From NCBI RefSeq assembly GCF_000374085.1, contig NZ_KB893592.1, forward strand, positions 62,001 to 126,000: DNA of 64,000 nt, in the 5' to 3' direction. Of the stretch, positions 23,161 to 32,814 are shown one piece after another. Every line of letters begins with the position of its first letter. The stretch's first letter is position 1. The DNA comes from Spirosoma spitsbergense DSM 19989 (GTDB lineage: Bacteria; Bacteroidota; Bacteroidia; Cytophagales; Spirosomataceae). The translations under genes and the position numbers were made by a program. The notes beneath the pieces were generated by a model that was given only the letters and a program-made list of their open reading frames with translations, did no database searches and was not told where the DNA came from.

Positions 23161-26100
23161 CTATCGAATCAGCAATACAGAACCCCTTTTCGTGACCCAT
23201 CCCCGCTCCGGAAACGACTCACTTTTAAAGGTGACTGTGTAGGGGTAAAGCATTGATGGATAGGTATTCCCCTTGTATGTTCCGTCCCATTTCTGCTCCG
23301 GGTTGCTCGTGGCAAAGATCACCTCGCCCCAGCGGTTATAGATCCGGAATTGATAATCCGTAACGTAAGCCGTAAAGATCTGAAGCACATCATTTACTCC
23401 GTCGTTATTGGGCGTAAAGGCATCAGGCACATTGACCCTCGGCTCACACTGATTGAGTACACGGGCCAGTCCCGTTGCCGTACATCCCTGCGGATCGGTT
23501 ACCCGAACGGTGTAAGCACCCGCTTGGGCTACGGTTATCGCTTTGGTGGTATCATTGCGGTTGAGCCATAGATACTGTAAGCCGGGTACTCCATTGGCGG
23601 AAAGTTGTACCTTGCCCTGATCCCCTTCGCACAGGGAAGCCAGTTCTGTGAGCGAAAATGCTGGTGGCGGGCGTTCGCCAACCCGTGTACTGCTGCGGCC
23701 TACGCAACCCGTTTGCGTATTTCTAACGGTCAGGCTATACGAACCCGGTTGAGCAACCGAAATCGTTGGCGAAGTTGCCCCATTACTCCATTGGTAGACA
23801 TTGCCTGGTTGATCACCTGACTGTGGGGCCAGTAACACTGAGAGGCCGGGGCATTTGAGGGTATCGGGTACCAGACGGGCGAAGCCAGTGCTGTCCAGGC
23901 CAACTTTTATGCTATCTCTCAATGCTTTACAGCCTAGTATATCAGTTACCTGTACCGTATAGAACCCCGGATTTGCAGTTCCCAACACCGGCGTAGTGGT
24001 AATTAAATTGTTGTTAGCATCCAGCCATACGTAACTGGCGGGTGTTCCTCCCGTAACGGTCAGACTGATGGTGCCACTATTGGGTATACTGCACAAAGCG
24101 TCCACAATCCTGGGTGCAAGGGCCAGCTGATTCGCTGGCGATTTCAGCGTAAAAGCCGTATCAACTTTACAGGCATGTACCGTATCCGTTACGTTTACTT
24201 TGTATCCTCCTTCGGTCAAACTGGTTTGCCGACTCCCCGTGCCTGTCAGGATAGCCCCATCGAAACGGGTCCAGTTGTATTGATAGACGCCAGCGGGCGT
24301 TGGTGTCAGGGCAATGGCTCCATCGGCCGAGGTACAGGTAGTGGGACCAGTAAGAGTAGCCGCCAACCGTAATTTCGGTAATTCATTAACCCGGATCGTA
24401 TCGGAGTTTTCGCAGGTTGTGCCATTCACCGTAGCCTGTGCGGTAACGGTGTACGTGCCCGGAGTAGACACCGAAATAGTTTGGGTATTGCCGCCATTAC
24501 TCCACTGAAACTGGGTCCACGTTTTTTGCGGAACCGTTAAATCGACCGATGATCGATAGCAGAAGAGGGTATCAGGGCCTAAATCGAGCGACGGTGTGGG
24601 CTTGATCTGTACTTCAATCGTATCGCTTTTGAAACATTCGCCATTGGCGGCCAACCCCACTACGATGTAGTAGCCGGGCCTGTCGAGTTTTATCGTTCGT
24701 TGCCTCCCCGCAACGGCCCCATTCACCAGCCAGACGTATACCTTTGCCGTTACTTTTATATCGAGGGTTATCCCCTTCTTATTACAGATAGCCGTATCGG
24801 CCCCCAGTTTAATATCAGCTGGTAAAGGCAGGATAGTGAGTGTATCCTTAATCAATGTGTCTTTGCAAATACCCCCCGTACTGGTTTTGGTGATGATCCG
24901 AAGGCTAACGGGGTACTGACCGGGGGATACATACGAGTGCGTAACAGGTTTCGTGGCGGTTGTCGAGTAAGGGCGGCTGCCATCGCCAAAATCCAGCGTG
25001 TACGCTTCTTTCAACTTCGGGCAGTTCGGGCCGATCTGAAACACGGTCGGCGCGTTTACGCAGGTATCACTGTACGTTAGTCCGGGACCGCTGGACGGGT
25101 CGTTGAAGTTCGCCACCAGGTTGGGAAGACCTAGCTGACTGGTTTGTCCACCCAGCGACTGACCGGCCGGATTGTAGATTAAACTGTCGAGCAGTCCACC
25201 ATTGGGATTTTCGATGGTACCGAGTGATTTACTTCCCTTGATGGCTACGTACAGTTTCCCATCCGGCCCGATCTGAACGGAACCATATTGCCGCGTTGTA
25301 CTACTGTCGACTACCGTTTTCGACTTTGTCAGCAGCGAGTCTTTTTGCGTCAGGTCGTATTTAAGAATGTACGATGATCCCTTCAGGCTTCCATCACTGT
25401 TCGTATCCGCCAGCATGGTTACGTATAAACTCTTGCCATCAGGTGAGAACTCCACACCGTAGGCTTTAGGCGGGGCAGGACCAAGATCGAGCGTTCGATC
25501 AAATTTGAGCACACCCGTAGAGTCATTGAATGTATATAAATCAACCGAGTTTTTGGGTGGACCCGGAATAACAACCGCCATCGGGCGGGTAGCCTGATTG
25601 GCACTGGATGTGTCGGCAGGGCCAATTTTGATATACCCTTCGGCATTGGCCAGCGAATCAATTACCTGACCACCCGTGTACGTTACAGGATCGGTATTAT
25701 CACTGCGGGTTAAATGGCGAACCTCAAACTGGTTCGTTCCATACTTGCGGGTAATGACCCAATAGGTCGAATCCCGTTTGTTTTCTACCGATGCCGACTG
25801 TTCCGTTCCCTGGTTCGCTAACAGCGTATTTTTCTCAACAATGGCCCCTTTGCCACCATTCTGCCGCATGTCCACCACACTGTAGGTCAGTGTTTTCTTC
25901 CCCCGAATCTCGGAGGTTGTGTACACATAATACAGGTACTCGCAACCCCGGCAGGTTGGCTTTGGTACAATCAGTGCGGATTGGGTAGAGTTTTTACTCC
26001 CGGCCAGCGGCAGTTGTACCGTATTGGTGTCACCCGGCACCTGCGATTTCAGCGGTTTTCCATCCTTATCATAAATAATAATCCCATCGGTATAAAACAG

Positions 26101-26823
26101 GAGTATTCCTTTGGTATTGGCAATGGAAGAAGACCCTTCAATAGTGCTCAGCTTACCGTCTGTAATGGGTTTAGGCGCCCCACCACCGCTAAAATCGAGG
26201 CCGGCATTTTGCCCAAAATACCACTTCACGCCCTGCGATTCTTTTTTTTCCCCACAAACATCAACGTTAATTCGATCCTGGTAAGAACACCCGTTGGGGC
26301 TTATGGCCTCGACCGAATAGCAGCCAGAACTATCAACCCGTATACTCTGTGTGGTGTCTCCTTTTGGGTACCAGATGAATCGAAGTCCTGATTGAGCGGG
26401 GCTTCCTGCATAGGGGTCTAATGTTATTGTTTCTCCTTTACATATGGTAGTATCCGTGCGCCAGTTGGAAAACGATTGTGGACGATTATAGACTGTAATC
26501 GGTTTACTAACTGTTTGCGTTACTCCATTAACCGTTCTTGTCAACTGAATCGTGTAAGACCCCGCCCGCTGGTAAACGTGCCGGGCTACTGAATCCCTCT
26601 GCTTCGTAACGGTTGTTCCATCGCCAAAATCCCAGATTCGGCTGGTTACACCGGTTAGTACGCTATCTGTAAATACAACAGAGTCCGACTTACATTCTAC
26701 ATCAGGAACGCACGTTTTACCACTAATCTTAAATCCCTGCGCCCAGGACACAGTCTGTCCTGCCAGCAGAAACAGCACGGCCCAAAGTCCAGCGATACGA
26801 ATAACATGACTAAACCTTACCAT
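23161..26823 (-). CDS. Giant secreted PKD-repeat protein with T9SS type B (gliding-associated) sorting domain
   Basis: About 1,220 residues from the ATG at 26823 (signal peptide ending TVSWAQG). A PKD domain near the N-terminus (RIWDFGDGTTV) is followed by a WD/propeller-like stretch (about 190-560: EFSPDGKSLYVTMLADTNSD, QIGPDGKLYVAIKGS), a second PKD domain (TLDFGDGSRPYS), then many Ig/SprB-like repeats with the motif QWSNGGNTQTISVSTPGTYT. The last 90 residues are the gliding-motility CTD (VPDAFTPNNDGVNDVLQIF, YNRWGEVIFAT, WDGTYKGN), which directs export by the type IX system. Divergent, 233 bp away, is a PorP/SprF gene, the usual partner for such cargo. Likely an adhesin or surface protein. 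Confidence 0.92.
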   Translation of the reverse strand: MVRFSHVIRIAGLWAVLFLLAGQTVSWAQGFKISGKTCVPDVECKSDSVVFTDSVLTGVTSRIWDFGDGTTVTKQRDSVARHVYQRAGSYTIQLTRTVNGVTQTVSKPITVYNRPQSFSNWRTDTTICKGETITLDPYAGSPAQSGLRFIWYPKGDTTQSIRVDSSGCYSVEAISPNGCSYQDRINVDVCGEKKESQGVKWYFGQNAGLDFSGGGAPKPITDGKLSTIEGSSSIANTKGILLFYTDGIIIYDKDGKPLKSQVPGDTNTVQLPLAGSKNSTQSALIVPKPTCRGCEYLYYVYTTSEIRGKKTLTYSVVDMRQNGGKGAIVEKNTLLANQGTEQSASVENKRDSTYWVITRKYGTNQFEVRHLTRSDNTDPVTYTGGQVIDSLANAEGYIKIGPADTSSANQATRPMAVVIPGPPKNSVDLYTFNDSTGVLKFDRTLDLGPAPPKAYGVEFSPDGKSLYVTMLADTNSDGSLKGSSYILKYDLTQKDSLLTKSKTVVDSSTTRQYGSVQIGPDGKLYVAIKGSKSLGTIENPNGGLLDSLIYNPAGQSLGGQTSQLGLPNLVANFNDPSSGPGLTYSDTCVNAPTVFQIGPNCPKLKEAYTLDFGDGSRPYSTTATKPVTHSYVSPGQYPVSLRIITKTSTGGICKDTLIKDTLTILPLPADIKLGADTAICNKKGITLDIKVTAKVYVWLVNGAVAGRQRTIKLDRPGYYIVVGLAANGECFKSDTIEVQIKPTPSLDLGPDTLFCYRSSVDLTVPQKTWTQFQWSNGGNTQTISVSTPGTYTVTAQATVNGTTCENSDTIRVNELPKLRLAATLTGPTTCTSADGAIALTPTPAGVYQYNWTRFDGAILTGTGSRQTSLTEGGYKVNVTDTVHACKVDTAFTLKSPANQLALAPRIVDALCSIPNSGTISLTVTGGTPASYVWLDANNNLITTTPVLGTANPGFYTVQVTDILGCKALRDSIKVGLDSTGFARLVPDTLKCPGLSVLLAPQSGDQPGNVYQWSNGATSPTISVAQPGSYSLTVRNTQTGCVGRSSTRVGERPPPAFSLTELASLCEGDQGKVQLSANGVPGLQYLWLNRNDTTKAITVAQAGAYTVRVTDPQGCTATGLARVLNQCEPRVNVPDAFTPNNDGVNDVLQIFTAYVTDYQFRIYNRWGEVIFATSNPEQKWDGTYKGNTYPSMLYPYTVTFKSESFPERGWVTKRGSVLLIR

Positions 26824-27056
26824 GAACAAATAACAAATGAAGCCCACCGCTCAAATTCATTCCCGTAACATAACAACAACAAGGGCATTACGTTAGTATA
26901 AACGACAGTAATCCGTTAAAATTTTATCGACTCACTGCCATAAAAAGCCGTAAAATTCGCCTAATTTTATTGATTGCTCTATTCTTTAATACTTCGTTTC
27001 GGTTGACAACGTTGCAACAATAAAGTTGGCCCAGTCTTTGCCCTGATCTTGCCGTT

Positions 27057-28088
27057 ATGCTTAAAAAATACATACTGACGATTTTGACGCTGGCCCTGAG
27101 CCGGATGGCCTTTGCTCAGGATCCTCAGTTCACCCAGTTTTACGCGGCTCCCCTTTACCTGAATCCGGCGTTTGCCGGATCAGCCTTAGCCCCCCGTATC
27201 ACGGCGAATTACCGGAACCAGTGGCCTGCCATTACCAACTACGTAACAACGATGGTGGCGGTCGATCATTTCATTGATAAATATAGCAGTGGCATTGGTT
27301 TAACGATTCAAAGCGATAACCAGGGTCAGGGCCGGATTCAGTCGACAGATATCGGGCTGCAATATGCATACCAGTTTCAGGTGAGTGAGTCCTCCTTCGT
27401 CCGATTGGGTTTACAGGGATCGTACGTAAACCGAAGTATCAATTATTTTGGTCTTACCACTGGCGATCAGTTTACCGACCGGGGGTTCATTACGGGCAGT
27501 GTTTCCGGGGACCCGGCGTTGCAGGGTGGTTTACCCTCACAAAAGTACCTTGATTTCTCAACGGGGGGACTTTTCTATTCGGACTGGTTCTGGGTGGGTA
27601 CAGCCGTGCATCATATCAACCGGCCCGACCAGGGATTTTTCATCGGCGGGCGTGACCGGCTTCCGGCGAAGGTAAGTGTTCAGGCCGGCCTGCGCATTCC
27701 ATTGGGAGGCTTCACTGGGTTGGCCGATGAAGAAGATAAGGAAATCAGTATCTCACCTGTCATCATGTACAAACACCAGGGCAAGTACGACCAACTGGAT
27801 TTGGGCGCTTACCTGACCTACTCTCCGCTAACAATTGGTGCCTATTATCGGGGCATCCCGTTTAAGAAGTACGATCAGACACTAAACAACCATGATGCGC
27901 TGGCTGCGCTGATTGGCTGGCGTATGGAGAAGTTTTCCATTGGGTATAGTTATGACCTGACCATATCGACCCTCGGCAATAGCGGTGGCTCACACGAGTT
28001 ATCGCTGTCTTACATCTTTGACAAGCCCGAAGGCCGCCGGCCCGGTGTGAAACGGCGGGATAAAAAGTTACCCTGCCCCAAGTTTTAA
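27057..28088 (+). CDS. PorP/SprF-family type IX secretion membrane protein
   Basis: 343 residues with a signal peptide (ending RMAFAQ) and the family start DPQFTQFYAAPLYLNPAFAG. Further marks are NYRNQWPAITNYVTTMVAVD and the barrel end SYSYDL-like and SLSYIFDKPEGRR. PorP/SprF proteins are outer-membrane barrels needed for export or anchoring of type B CTD cargo, as SprF is for SprB. It lies back to back with the giant type B CTD gene, so the two probably work together (inference from known gene pairs). Confidence 0.92.
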   Translation: MLKKYILTILTLALSRMAFAQDPQFTQFYAAPLYLNPAFAGSALAPRITANYRNQWPAITNYVTTMVAVDHFIDKYSSGIGLTIQSDNQGQGRIQSTDIGLQYAYQFQVSESSFVRLGLQGSYVNRSINYFGLTTGDQFTDRGFITGSVSGDPALQGGLPSQKYLDFSTGGLFYSDWFWVGTAVHHINRPDQGFFIGGRDRLPAKVSVQAGLRIPLGGFTGLADEEDKEISISPVIMYKHQGKYDQLDLGAYLTYSPLTIGAYYRGIPFKKYDQTLNNHDALAALIGWRMEKFSIGYSYDLTISTLGNSGGSHELSLSYIFDKPEGRRPGVKRRDKKLPCPKF

Positions 28089-28147
28089 GGGATTCAGCTA
28101 GAGGCTCCACAGGCTAGTGGCAGCGCGTAACCGGTCATAAAACCTGA

Positions 28148-28225
28148 CTCACAGAAACCCGGTATAGGGGCCACAAAGCTACTTTTTTCAGTTGCTTCAT
28201 AGCCTCTCTGCCGGGTTTCTGTGAG
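28148..28225. repeat. Inverted repeat between convergent genes
   Basis: CTCACAGAAACCCGG (28148-28162) and its exact complement (28211-28225) with a 48-nt loop, between the PorP/SprF gene and the next minus-strand stop. It may end transcription from both sides; there is no U tract. Confidence 0.55.
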
Positions 28226-28228
28226 TAA

Positions 28229-28753
28229 TTACCACAAAACGGTTTTAGTGACACAATTTTGTCTGGTCGCTCGGTCAATTCCCCGAAACTGGATTAACAA
28301 ACCAGTTTGGCCCGTTTTACGGCAATAAATGACGTTATGAGGGGCGACAAATGCCCCAAGAACGCCAGACAAGCCCAGCGCCACCCATTTCGACAGGTAA
28401 ACATTGCTGAGTAGAGGATGCAGCCCGGTCATCAGCAACGTAAACAGTCCGGCAAAGGCAACAGCCAATATAACTGACGTAAGCACAGCAGTTCCTACCC
28501 AATTGGTAGTGGGGGCAAGGACAGGTTGCAGCTTTTGCTCCATTCGCTGTTTGGTCATCGTCACGAACGTAGCCAGGGTGGTGGCAAAGACCGAAATTAA
28601 CACCGTTGGCACCAACAGGTCGACCAGCGTTGGGCTTTCCCCCTTAAAATTGAAGAACACATCATTACGAAAAATAATGGCCGGTGCTACGATGTTGATA
28701 ATCAGGTTCAACAGTGTAGCGGTGAGGGCGTTTCGCTGGGAAAACTGTTTCAT
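28229..28753 (-). CDS. Conserved-looking four-helix membrane protein
   Basis: 174 residues with four hydrophobic segments (ATLLNLIINIVAPAIIF, LLVPTVLISVFATTLATFV, TAVLTSVILAVAFAGLFTLL, WVALGLSGVLGAFVAP). Family not recognised with certainty. It is the last gene of the aromatic cluster, 27 bp after the flavin monooxygenase and probably co-transcribed. Transport or membrane support for the pathway is a guess from position. Confidence 0.7.
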   Translation of the reverse strand: MKQFSQRNALTATLLNLIINIVAPAIIFRNDVFFNFKGESPTLVDLLVPTVLISVFATTLATFVTMTKQRMEQKLQPVLAPTTNWVGTAVLTSVILAVAFAGLFTLLMTGLHPLLSNVYLSKWVALGLSGVLGAFVAPHNVIYCRKTGQTGLLIQFRGIDRATRQNCVTKTVLW

Positions 28754-28780
28754 GGCGTTCGGCGAGTGGTCAGATAGTGG

Positions 28781-29914
28781 TTAAATCGGCGCGCCCATAG
28801 CACCCAGCGTTTTACCCATCAGGGCACCCATGCTGGCTCCTTCGGGTAGCTTCCCCTGCCAGTCCAGTTGCTCCCATTCGCCCAGCGTGTTGGAGGCATC
28901 CACGACCATTTTGCAACGATCATACCGGCGGGTCATAAAGTTCTCCAGTACGGTGGGCAAAGGGTTATCGGTTCCAAGCAGTTCGCCTAATACCACAGCA
29001 TCTTCGATAGCCAGTCCTGCCCCCTGCCCCAACTGCGGGATAGTCGCATGAACGGCATCGCCAATGAGTAACACGCGGTTTTTGTACCAGGGCGCAGGAA
29101 GCAGCAGCGTTTCGAGTGGCCGATAAATAACGCCTTTGGGGTCTGTAATCTGGTCGATAACGGCCCGAACCATAGGGGCTTCGTATTCCTTGAGCAAGGC
29201 TTTCATGCGCGGAACCAGTTCCGATTCCGGAATTTTCGGGTCATCTCCTTCGGCCGATACAACGAACATATACATGGAGTCAGCCGTCATCGGTATCAGA
29301 CCAACTTTCGTTTTCTTACCGAAGTAAATGTATCCCGTATCGAGGTCGGCGGGGCGGGAAAACGCGTAACGCCACACCGATTGACCCGTATACGTCGGTT
29401 TATGTTCGCCCACGACCAAACTGCGAACGCTGGAGTAAACCCCATCCGAACCCACCACCAGATCATACTGGCCCGTACTGCCATCGCTGAAGGTTACGGT
29501 TACGGAATCAGGGCTATTTTCAAGATCCTTCACGGTTAGGCCCATGCGTGGATGTACCCCGCTGGCCACGACTCCCTCATGCAAAACCTCGTGCAGTATC
29601 CGACGGGAGATGCCGTTGTGCACCGGTAGCCTGCCCATGGGTGGTGTTCCTGCCTGCCCAAACTGAAAACCGCTCGACGAGCACATTTTTACCGGGCCGT
29701 AGGGAGAACCGTGCTCCATACACTGGTCGGCCAGACCCAGCGCGTCCAGTGCCCGTAAGGCGTTGGATGGCTGGATGATCCCAACTCCGTAGACATTAAA
29801 TTTGGGTTGCAATTCGGCTAAATCGACCTCAATACCCGCTTTGCGCAGGGCTATACTGGTTGACAGACCACCGATACCGCCCCCAACGACAAGGGCTTTT
29901 TTTATTGAAGACAT
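28781..29914 (-). CDS. FAD-dependent aromatic hydroxylase (salicylate hydroxylase-like)
   Basis: 377 residues from the ATG at 29914 (MSSIKKALVVGGGIGGLSTS). The dinucleotide-binding GGGIGG, the DG motif (YDLVVGSDGVYSSVRSL) and the GD motif (RVLLIGDAVHATIPQLGQG) place it in the class A flavoprotein monooxygenases with salicylate, 3-hydroxybenzoate and 6-hydroxynicotinate hydroxylases. Such enzymes hydroxylate aromatic rings with NAD(P)H and O2. In this operon it would prepare a ring for the extradiol dioxygenase. The substrate cannot be told from sequence. Confidence 0.88.
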   Translation of the reverse strand: MSSIKKALVVGGGIGGLSTSIALRKAGIEVDLAELQPKFNVYGVGIIQPSNALRALDALGLADQCMEHGSPYGPVKMCSSSGFQFGQAGTPPMGRLPVHNGISRRILHEVLHEGVVASGVHPRMGLTVKDLENSPDSVTVTFSDGSTGQYDLVVGSDGVYSSVRSLVVGEHKPTYTGQSVWRYAFSRPADLDTGYIYFGKKTKVGLIPMTADSMYMFVVSAEGDDPKIPESELVPRMKALLKEYEAPMVRAVIDQITDPKGVIYRPLETLLLPAPWYKNRVLLIGDAVHATIPQLGQGAGLAIEDAVVLGELLGTDNPLPTVLENFMTRRYDRCKMVVDASNTLGEWEQLDWQGKLPEGASMGALMGKTLGAMGAPI

Positions 29915-29931
29915 AGTGGGCAAGGGATTGA

Positions 29932-30042
29932 GTGGTCATTTATTATCATTTCGCTCCGCTGTCATTTCCTGTTAGTAACTCATTCCCTTTTGGACGAATG
30001 ACTATCCGATGGCAGCGAAGCGAAATGACAATAAATGACCAC
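29932..30042. repeat. GTCATT-type palindromic repeat, copy B
   Basis: Arms 29932-29965 and 30009-30042 pair over 34 bp with three mismatches (GTGGTCATTTATT, then TCATTTCGCT). It fills the 136-bp gap between the flavin monooxygenase and cyclase genes, the longest gap but one in the cluster, and would form a large hairpin in the mRNA. Confidence 0.85.
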
Positions 30043-30050
30043 GTATTGAG

Positions 30051-30812
30051 CTATTCGTTAACTATGGCTACGGCCCGGCACCAGCCCGCGCTACCGCCCT
30101 TTATCTTGACTGGAAAGCAACTAACGGTGAAGCCAAAAGGCGGCAACTGGTCGAGGTTAGCCAGTTTCTCAATCTGGCAGTACTCTTTTTCCCGACCAAC
30201 GTAGTGGGCGGCCCAGATGACACCTGGACGCGGGTTTTTGAAATAGTCTTCGGCCTGTAGGTGTAGCGGGATATCCCAGCCCCAACCATCGGTCCCCATC
30301 ACCTTGATGCCCTGATCAATCAACCAATGCGTAGCTTCGGCTGAGGCTCCGACGTGGATTTTTACGAAATCATCATCGTGCAACCGTTTGTCGGCATCGC
30401 AGCGGATCAGTACGATGTCGAAGGGTTTAAGGGGGTAGTTGATAGCGGCCAGTTTTCCTTTTAGGTCTTCGGAGGAGAAGCAATAGCCATCGGGTTTATC
30501 GGTGAAGTCGAGGACAACACCATCGTGAAAAAACCAGTCGAGGGGCATTTCTTCGATGGTGCGGGATGGTTTGCCTTCGCTGGTGGGGAAGTAGTGCCAA
30601 GGCGCATCAATGTGGGTACCAGCGTGCCCCGTCAGGTACAGAAACTCTCCTGCAGGGCCGTTACCTTCCAGAAATACATCCTCCGACGCCCCGCCAAATA
30701 GTTTGGAGCCCATCTTTTTGGCGCCTTCCTTATGGTCTTCGTAGTCGATTCGGGTAGGAAGCGGCTCTTTTATATCCGCTGAAATCGTTACGGATAAATC
30801 GATGATTTTCAT
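30051..30812 (-). CDS. Cyclase-family (kynurenine formamidase-like) metal hydrolase
   Basis: 253 residues of the PF04199 cyclase family. The metal-binding signature H-x-G-T-H-x-D-x-P-x-H is complete (HAGTHIDAPWHYFP). Relatives include bacterial kynurenine formamidase, isatin hydrolase and polyketide cyclase-like hydrolases, which open amides or lactones. It starts 9 bp after the small monooxygenase gene. A step on a ring-cleaved or N-formylated aromatic intermediate is plausible. Confidence 0.88.
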   Translation of the reverse strand: MKIIDLSVTISADIKEPLPTRIDYEDHKEGAKKMGSKLFGGASEDVFLEGNGPAGEFLYLTGHAGTHIDAPWHYFPTSEGKPSRTIEEMPLDWFFHDGVVLDFTDKPDGYCFSSEDLKGKLAAINYPLKPFDIVLIRCDADKRLHDDDFVKIHVGASAEATHWLIDQGIKVMGTDGWGWDIPLHLQAEDYFKNPRPGVIWAAHYVGREKEYCQIEKLANLDQLPPFGFTVSCFPVKIKGGSAGWCRAVAIVNE

Positions 30813-30821
30813 GGTTCAGGT

Positions 30822-31112
30822 TTAGGTAAGTGGCTCGAAATGGTCCACAGCGGGTGGACTGGCGAAAAAAGGCCCGATGATAGCCCGCCACTGCGTGAAA
30901 AGCTCCGACTGACGGAAGCCAACGGTATGGTCGTCCAGCGTTTGCCAGTGAATCAGCAGCAGGTAGGTTTCCGGCGATTCAATCCCCCGCTGGAGTTGTA
31001 GGTCAATAAAGCCCGTGGCCTGACTAATAATGGCCTGCGCCTTGGGAAATTCGGCTTCAAACTCCGCCTGTCGGCCTGCCTGAATGGTAAGGAGTGCGTG
31101 TTCAGTTATCAT
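30822..31112 (-). CDS. ABM-domain small monooxygenase or isomerase
   Basis: 96 residues of the antibiotic biosynthesis monooxygenase (ABM) ferredoxin-like fold: MITEHALLTIQAGRQAEFEA, a central GFIDLQLQRGIESPETYLLL, and HWQTLDDHTVGFRQSELF. Such proteins act without cofactors on quinol-like substrates or as small accessory enzymes. It overlaps the FAH gene by 4 nt (ATGA), so the two are translationally coupled. Confidence 0.85.
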   Translation of the reverse strand: MITEHALLTIQAGRQAEFEAEFPKAQAIISQATGFIDLQLQRGIESPETYLLLIHWQTLDDHTVGFRQSELFTQWRAIIGPFFASPPAVDHFEPLT

Positions 31113-32029
31113 ATAATTTGATTTTTCAGGATACCCAGCCCATCAATTTCCAGTTCAATCACGTCGCCGGGTTCAAGCGGACGATGGGCGTCAAAATTTG
31201 TTTCGATCAGGCTACCCCAGCCCACAGTACCAGAACCAATAATGTCGCCGGGATACAGCATGACGTTGTTTTCGGAGGCCCGTTCCATCATCTGGCCAAA
31301 GGTGTAGTGAATGGTATTAAAGTTGCCGTTGCAAATGGGTTGCCCATTGATACGGGAGGTCATCTGTACATTGAACCGTCCGGTTTCGTCGCGCGTGGGT
31401 TCCAGCTCATCTTTGGTAACGATGTACGGCCCAATGACGTTAGCGAAATCTTTTCCCTTGGCGGGCCCCAGATTACACTTCATCTCTTTGCCCTGAATAG
31501 CCCGTGCGGTGAAATCGTTAAAGATCGTGTAGCCGAAGATATACGCATCGGCCTGATCGGCCGGGATATTCTTGCCCGCTTTGCCAATAATACAACCCAT
31601 CTCCAGTTCGTAATCCATGCGGGTTTCGCGGACGGGCCGGGGAATGTCCTGGCCGGGGCCGTAAATAGCCTGATGGTTGGTGAAGTAGAAAATGGGCATT
31701 TCGTACCACTCAGGAGCTACCTGATGTCCAAACTTAGACGAGGCATTTTTGAGGTGCTGTTCAAAGCTGATATAATCCCGAAAACTGCGCGGATTGGGCA
31801 GCGGAGCCAGTAACACCACGTTGGCCATAAGGTGGGTTGCAGCCATGGCCTGCCAGTTATTTTCCTGAATCAAAGCCATATACCGCTCATGGTCATCAAT
31901 AAACGACAGCATGTCGGCCGGTAATGCGCCATCGCTGATGCGGTGCATATCGACAACACCCGTCGCATCGTCAGTGAGCCAGCCCGTGCGGGGTTTGCTG
32001 GTCGAATCGGTGAAGGTTACGAGTTTCAT
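31109..32029 (-). CDS. Fumarylacetoacetate hydrolase-family enzyme
   Basis: 306 residues. The FAH core includes the acidic metal-binding set in YELEMGCIIGK and the NDFTARAIQGKEM motif, then GSGTVGWGSLIETN and LEPGDVIELEIDGLG. The family contains fumarylacetoacetases, 2-hydroxyhepta-2,4-diene-1,7-dioate isomerases and acylpyruvases, which cleave or isomerise products of aromatic ring opening. Here it lies between the SDR and ABM genes, matching a late step of a meta-cleavage route. Exact substrate unknown. Confidence 0.9.
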   Translation of the reverse strand: MKLVTFTDSTSKPRTGWLTDDATGVVDMHRISDGALPADMLSFIDDHERYMALIQENNWQAMAATHLMANVVLLAPLPNPRSFRDYISFEQHLKNASSKFGHQVAPEWYEMPIFYFTNHQAIYGPGQDIPRPVRETRMDYELEMGCIIGKAGKNIPADQADAYIFGYTIFNDFTARAIQGKEMKCNLGPAKGKDFANVIGPYIVTKDELEPTRDETGRFNVQMTSRINGQPICNGNFNTIHYTFGQMMERASENNVMLYPGDIIGSGTVGWGSLIETNFDAHRPLEPGDVIELEIDGLGILKNQII

Positions 32030-32052
32030 CTGAAAGACTAAAAGGGTTCGTG

Positions 32053-32814
32053 TTATAACAGGGTTCGTCCCCCATCAACCGGAATAATGCTGCCGGTGGT
32101 AAAAGTCATCGTAGTAGCTAGCGCCAGCACCGCGTTGGCCACGTCAGTAGCCGTAGCCAGGCGACCCATTGGCGTCAAATCTGCGTTGCTTTGCAAAAAG
32201 GCGGGGTCAAATCGACTGGTGTATTCTCCTAAAACCAAGCCCGGTGCCACGGACACCACCCGAATTTTCGGGGCCAGTGAGCGGGCTAATGAACGGGTCA
32301 TACTATCGATGGCTGCTTTTGAGGCACAGTAAGCGACATTACTGCCCAGCCCCGTTTGCCCGGCAATGGACGAAATATTCACGACCAGTCCTCCTTCATC
32401 GGCCATCAACAGTGGCTTACAAGCCCGAATCATAGCGAATGTACCCCGAACGTTGGTCTGCAAAATTTGGTCTATCCACTCATCCGTCAACCCGTCGAGG
32501 TCATCGTGTGGTACCGGCGTGGTGATGCCTGCATTGTTCACCAGTATATCGAGCCGCCCGTACGTTTCAGCAACGAAATCGGCCAGTTTCGCCAGTGATG
32601 CGCTTTCCGTTACGGATGCCTGTCTCACGACATGTCCATTGCCGGGCAGGGTAGCCAGCAGCGCGTCGGCTTTGGCGGGGTCACTGTTGTAGGTAATAAC
32701 AACCGTTGCCCCGGCCTGCGCCAGTTGCCGGGTGATGGCAGAACCGATGCCACCCGCACCGCCCGTAACGATGGCAATCCGGCCCGCCAGTAGATTTATT
32801 TGCTTACTGTTCAT
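32053..32814 (-). CDS. SDR-family NAD(P)-dependent dehydrogenase
   Basis: 253 residues of a classical short-chain dehydrogenase: cofactor motif [16 protein letters not shown] in VNNAGITTP, catalytic Ser in [11 protein letters not shown], Tyr-Lys in [12 protein letters not shown], and the end motif PVDGGRTLL. It overlaps the histidinol-dehydrogenase homologue by 11 nt. In the operon it probably oxidises or reduces an alcohol or keto intermediate. Confidence 0.9.
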   Translation of the reverse strand: MNSKQINLLAGRIAIVTGGAGGIGSAITRQLAQAGATVVITYNSDPAKADALLATLPGNGHVVRQASVTESASLAKLADFVAETYGRLDILVNNAGITTPVPHDDLDGLTDEWIDQILQTNVRGTFAMIRACKPLLMADEGGLVVNISSIAGQTGLGSNVAYCASKAAIDSMTRSLARSLAPKIRVVSVAPGLVLGEYTSRFDPAFLQSNADLTPMGRLATATDVANAVLALATTMTFTTGSIIPVDGGRTLL

